From the NCBI GenBank assembly GCA_003550305.1, contig QKYT01000115.1, positions 118,476 to 129,454 on the forward strand: a DNA stretch of 10,979 nt, written 5' to 3'. The DNA comes from Glomus cerebriforme. Taxonomy: Eukaryota > Glomeromycota > Glomeromycetes > Glomerales > Glomeraceae. Under the pieces are notes generated by a model that searched no databases, had not been told where the DNA came from, and was given only the letters and a program-made list of their open reading frames with translations. The translations under genes and the position numbers were made by a program. Below, in pieces: positions 8,621 through 10,979 of this stretch (position 1 is the first letter of the stretch; each line of letters opens with the position of its first letter).

Positions 8621-8971
8621 TTCCTATCATGTTGATACTAATTTTTTTTCTCAAAGATAAAATGATAAGATTATAGATTTAGTGTAATGATATAAATGGT
8701 TGAAATCATTGCGTGCTTTTTTACATATGAAAAATGACATTTAAGATTGTAATCTATGATTGTAAATTAACTAATTATAACTCCAGCAATTCTGCATCTA
8801 GACTCTGCAAGTAATCATTAATGACATTTATGACAGACACTGCATAAATATATATAAAAAAAGATCCATTTTTTTATTTCATTATTATAATAATTTATAT
8901 TGATCCTACATAAATCTATAATGTCTTTGTTGAAATAATTTACATGTTTTCGGCTACGTTCTAATTTGATG

Positions 8972-8989
8972 AAAAAAAAATTTTTTTTT
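8972..8989. repeat. A9T9 homopolymer palindrome
   Basis: Nine A are followed directly by nine T, in the opposite order to the intronic T(n)A(n) tracts. A T9A6T6 tract follows at 9044-9064. Confidence 0.9.
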
Positions 8990-9283
8990 GCCGATCCACT
9001 ATTATTACCCTTTATTTGGAAATTCCGTAAATAGTTCACAATATTTTTTTTTAAAAAATTTTTTCTCCTCCATTATATTATTATTTGTTCTGAAAAAAAA
9101 GGAATGTCCCAGAAATATAAATAATCTACATATTTTTTTTTTCGAAGATATAAAATTTTATTAAGGTATCGATCAGTGATTAACTTAAATTTTAAATACG
9201 TCTATCCATACTTTATATTTGAACAAATAAATATTAATATATTAAATAAAAGGTTTTTTTTCTTCCTCTTTTTTTTTTAAAAG

Positions 9284-10443
9284 ATGTGTTCACTTAGCGT
9301 TTGTAATTTTCAAAAAAAATATTGTGGTTGCCAAACTTATATGGAAGATGAGAATAATCCTGAAAAATGTTTTTATTGTAATCATTATAATGCTTTTCAT
9401 ACTGGATTTTCGCCTCCACCTCAAAATTCTTCAACACCATTATTAGGACCTTGTCAAAAAGACGGAGCTTCTTGTGGATGTCAAGCATTTGTTGCTAATC
9501 CTAATACCGAATTAAAATGCAAATATTGTGATCATTTTACTGCATTTCACAAACAAATCATCATTAATACGACTTCTAATGGAATAACACCTTTACCTTC
9601 TAGCTTAACTAATGCTGACAATGTTTCGTCATCTATGTCATCACCTCAAATACAAGATCCTTGTAATGTCAATTCCATTAATACTTCTGGGGATCCTAAG
9701 TTCAAAGATCAAATCATGGATAATAATAATAAGAGCAGATCAGTCATTAGAAAAAGAAAAAGAAATCAATCAAGATTTCGTAATCAACATTCGCCTAATA
9801 CAGCGGCATCTCGTGGTCGTCCTGCTAATGTATCACTTTCCCTTAACCATTTATTATTATTCCAACAAAGTTGGGAAAATAGTTCAGCTCCAAGAGAAAA
9901 TACTGAAAGTTGGATTGAAATGAGAGATAATGGTCTCATTATTGAAAATGTATCATTTGAAGAAAATACTCCTGAAGCTATTAATGCTATAATTACTCGT
10001 TCCTTTCCATCTGTTAATGAATATAATTGGATTTTATTGAATGGTTCTACAAGCAAATTAATACTTGCTAGAAATCAGGTAATTTATAATTTATATTATT
10101 TTATGAACTTTTTTTTAAAAAAAAAATATTGGTTATTAAATTATTCAATCTTGTTATCGATTTATAGGAAATATCTCTAAAGAATTTTAGAAACAATATG
10201 TCTAAAAGTAACAAAAGATTATATCTTGGTAATTATTATCAATTATAATTATTTTGTTTTCATTTTTCTTTTTTTTTGGATAATAATTATATATCATATT
10301 AATCGGTTAATTAACAAGTTAAAACTTATAACTTTTTTTTAAAAAAAATTTTAGCTTTGAAAGAAACGTTAAATGATTCAAATGAAACAGAGGCGGATGA
10401 TCAAATTGAAGATTGTGAGATTAAAAGCGAAAGCTCTGATTAA
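9284..10443 (+). CDS. Uncharacterised protein with two tandem Cys/His (probable zinc-binding) modules
   Basis: Three exons, 9284-10078, 10168-10228 and 10355-10443, join in frame to give 314 aa ending in TAA. Residues 7-39 and 57-89 are two modules with identical spacing: C-x6-C-G-C-x12-C-x2-C-x-H-x4-H (C7, C14, C16, C29, C32, H34, H39; C57, C64, C66, C79, C82, H84, H89). This looks like paired metal-binding folds, most likely zinc (inference). Residues 92-150 are a Ser/Asn/Pro-rich linker. Residues 152-166 are basic (IRKRKR and following) and read as a nuclear signal. RGRP at 177-180 matches the AT-hook core but lacks its usual flanks. Residues 205-285 look like a compact alpha/beta unit (FPSVNEYNWILL, then a KLILARN strand) that I cannot name. 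The tail from 286 is acidic. Function unknown; nuclear DNA- or protein-binding is a guess. The start is the ATG just after a T-rich tract ending in AAAAG. Confidence 0.82.
9302..9550 (+). other. Duplicated Cys/His module pair (50-residue period)
   Basis: These bases encode both modules. Shared residues beyond the metal ligands include CGCQ, K-C-x-Y-C, and H-x-x-A-F-H. The 50-residue offset is kept for all seven putative ligands. This indicates an internal duplication under strong structural constraint. Confidence 0.88.
10079..10167 (+). other. Intron 1 of the Cys/His-module gene (89 bp)
   Basis: The donor GTAATT follows Gln265, and the acceptor is TTATAG, in phase 0. The intron contains T8A10 at 10109-10126. 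Unspliced reading runs into low-complexity Tyr/Phe/Lys-rich sequence and a stop at 10178-10180, whereas splicing keeps a polar, basic frame. Confidence 0.8.
10229..10354 (+). other. Intron 2 of the Cys/His-module gene (126 bp)
   Basis: The donor GTAATT and acceptor TTTTAG are in phase 1, splitting the Ala286 codon (G|CT). T8A8 lies at 10333-10348, just before the acceptor. Splicing yields an acidic Asp/Glu/Ser-rich end and a clean stop at 10441-10443. Confidence 0.75.
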
Positions 10444-10485
10444 TTTCTAGTAGCTAAAGTTTAAAAAATTATTTTCAGATCAAAT

Positions 10486-10491
10486 AATAAA
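10486..10491 (+). terminator. Poly(A) signal candidate, Cys/His-module gene
   Basis: AATAAA, followed by an A-rich then T-rich stretch, lies at a usual distance after the stop codon. Confidence is limited by base composition. Confidence 0.4.
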
Positions 10492-10918
10492 AAATGAATT
10501 TATGTGATTTTGTAATTTTTATTGACTTTGATTTGATCATTACGTATGATTAAAATTAATACTGACACAAACAATCTTTTTTATTTGAAGTGTTTCTTTT
10601 CTAGTCAATAAAAAACTATTATTTGCATTGAGGAATGGAATACTATCACCATTCTTCAAAATTAATTTTACATTAGAGAGGTCATAAAATTATAGAGCCT
10701 TATTAATTTGTCGGAGAAACTTCTGAACATTCCATGAATTTCATTTATAAGAAAAAACTTTATATCTTTATATGCGAATTTGAAGAATTTAAGTTTAAAT
10801 TGTTAAAAATCATTAATAGAAAACTCGAAACATTTAAAAAAATTTCATAAAGAGATTATTAACTAAAACGAAATCTTTCTCATTAAATCTTTTTTACATA
10901 TTTTTAGAAATGTTGTAG

Positions 10919-10979
10919 CCCAAACATGATTTTGTTCCGAACATGATTTGGGATATTCCCAAATCGAAATTTTGATTTC
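10919..10979. repeat. Palindrome and direct-repeat cluster at the right edge
   Basis: aacatgattt occurs at 10923-10932 and 10940-10949 (period 17). A perfect hairpin follows: arms gatttggga (10945-10953) and tcccaaatc (10957-10965) around a 3-base loop. A second small hairpin, gaaat with atttc (10966-10970, 10975-10979), touches the window end. CCCAAA at 10919-10924 is a further copy of the hairpin core. This may be the terminus of a repeat or mobile element continuing outside the window. Confidence 0.85.

Larger units (their letters stand above)
6969..9283. other. Intergenic region between GrpE and Cys/His-module genes, no convincing gene
   Basis: About 2.3 kb of AT-rich DNA without a supported gene. 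A GC-richer island lies at about 7353-7432. Other contents are a 14-bp perfect palindrome (8318-8331), two short tandem duplications (8463-8498, 8592-8620) and A/T homopolymer palindromes at 8972-8989 and 9044-9064. The last 100 bases are the presumed promoter and 5' leader of the next gene. Confidence 0.65.
10444..10979. other. 3' flank of the Cys/His-module gene, no further gene seen
   Basis: AT-rich DNA with an AATAAA at 10486-10491, 42 bases past the stop codon, which is a plausible poly(A) signal. No open frame of note follows. The last 60 bases form a repeat cluster described separately. Confidence 0.65.

Noticed and set aside
8818..9039. 73-codon minus-strand open frame rich in Asn, Ile, Phe and Lys
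   Set aside because: The composition is what random AT-rich DNA gives. It includes translated homopolymer A9T9 and has no motif or upstream signal.
9294..10056. Other-frame and antisense open frames over the Cys/His-module gene
   Set aside because: They overlap the plus-strand frame with exact module periodicity. They are shadows.

Overview
The window looks like nuclear DNA of a very AT-rich fungus. The best guess is an arbuscular mycorrhizal fungus (Glomeromycotina, Rhizophagus-like) or another Mucoromycota. The basis is the strong A/T bias, four genes interrupted by short GT..AG introns (85-126 bp), frequent long homopolymer runs, and protein types common in such genomes (membrane-linked class 3 lipase, mitochondrial GrpE, Cys/His-module proteins of unknown function). 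The species cannot be fixed from the sequence alone. The first 22 bases contain three N, so the left edge is a weakly resolved homopolymer.

Layout. (1) 80-787 (+): a secreted, proline-rich protein of 205 aa in two exons, with a signal peptide, NGPP[A/P] pentapeptide repeats and a hydrophobic C-terminal tail of GPI-anchor type. (2) 1408-3411 (-): a 609-aa class 3 (alpha/beta hydrolase) lipase in three exons, with N-terminal membrane segments and a visible Ser/Asp/His set. (3) 3412-6196: a 2.8-kb divergent intergenic region with short repeats and a hairpin but no convincing gene. (4) 6197-6945 (+): mitochondrial GrpE-type nucleotide exchange factor (Mge1), 218 aa in two exons. (5) 6946-9283: a 2.3-kb non-coding stretch with small tandem repeats and one GC-richer island. 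(6) 9284-10443 (+): an unrecognised 314-aa protein in three exons, with two Cys/His modules spaced exactly 50 residues apart, a basic nuclear-type segment with an RGRP core, and an acidic tail. (7) 10444-10979: 3' flank ending in a dense palindrome and direct-repeat cluster that runs to the window edge.

The genes do not form a pathway. The lipase and GrpE genes are divergent, the proline-rich gene and the lipase are convergent, and GrpE and the Cys/His gene are tandem but 2.3 kb apart. All six introns were placed by hand from reading frame, splice consensus and protein continuity. The joined frames stay open in every case. The most novel item is the Cys/His-module protein. The most unusual DNA-level patterns are the T(n)A(n) palindromes in introns and the repeat cluster at the right edge. 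No complete mobile element, tRNA, rRNA or CRISPR array was found.
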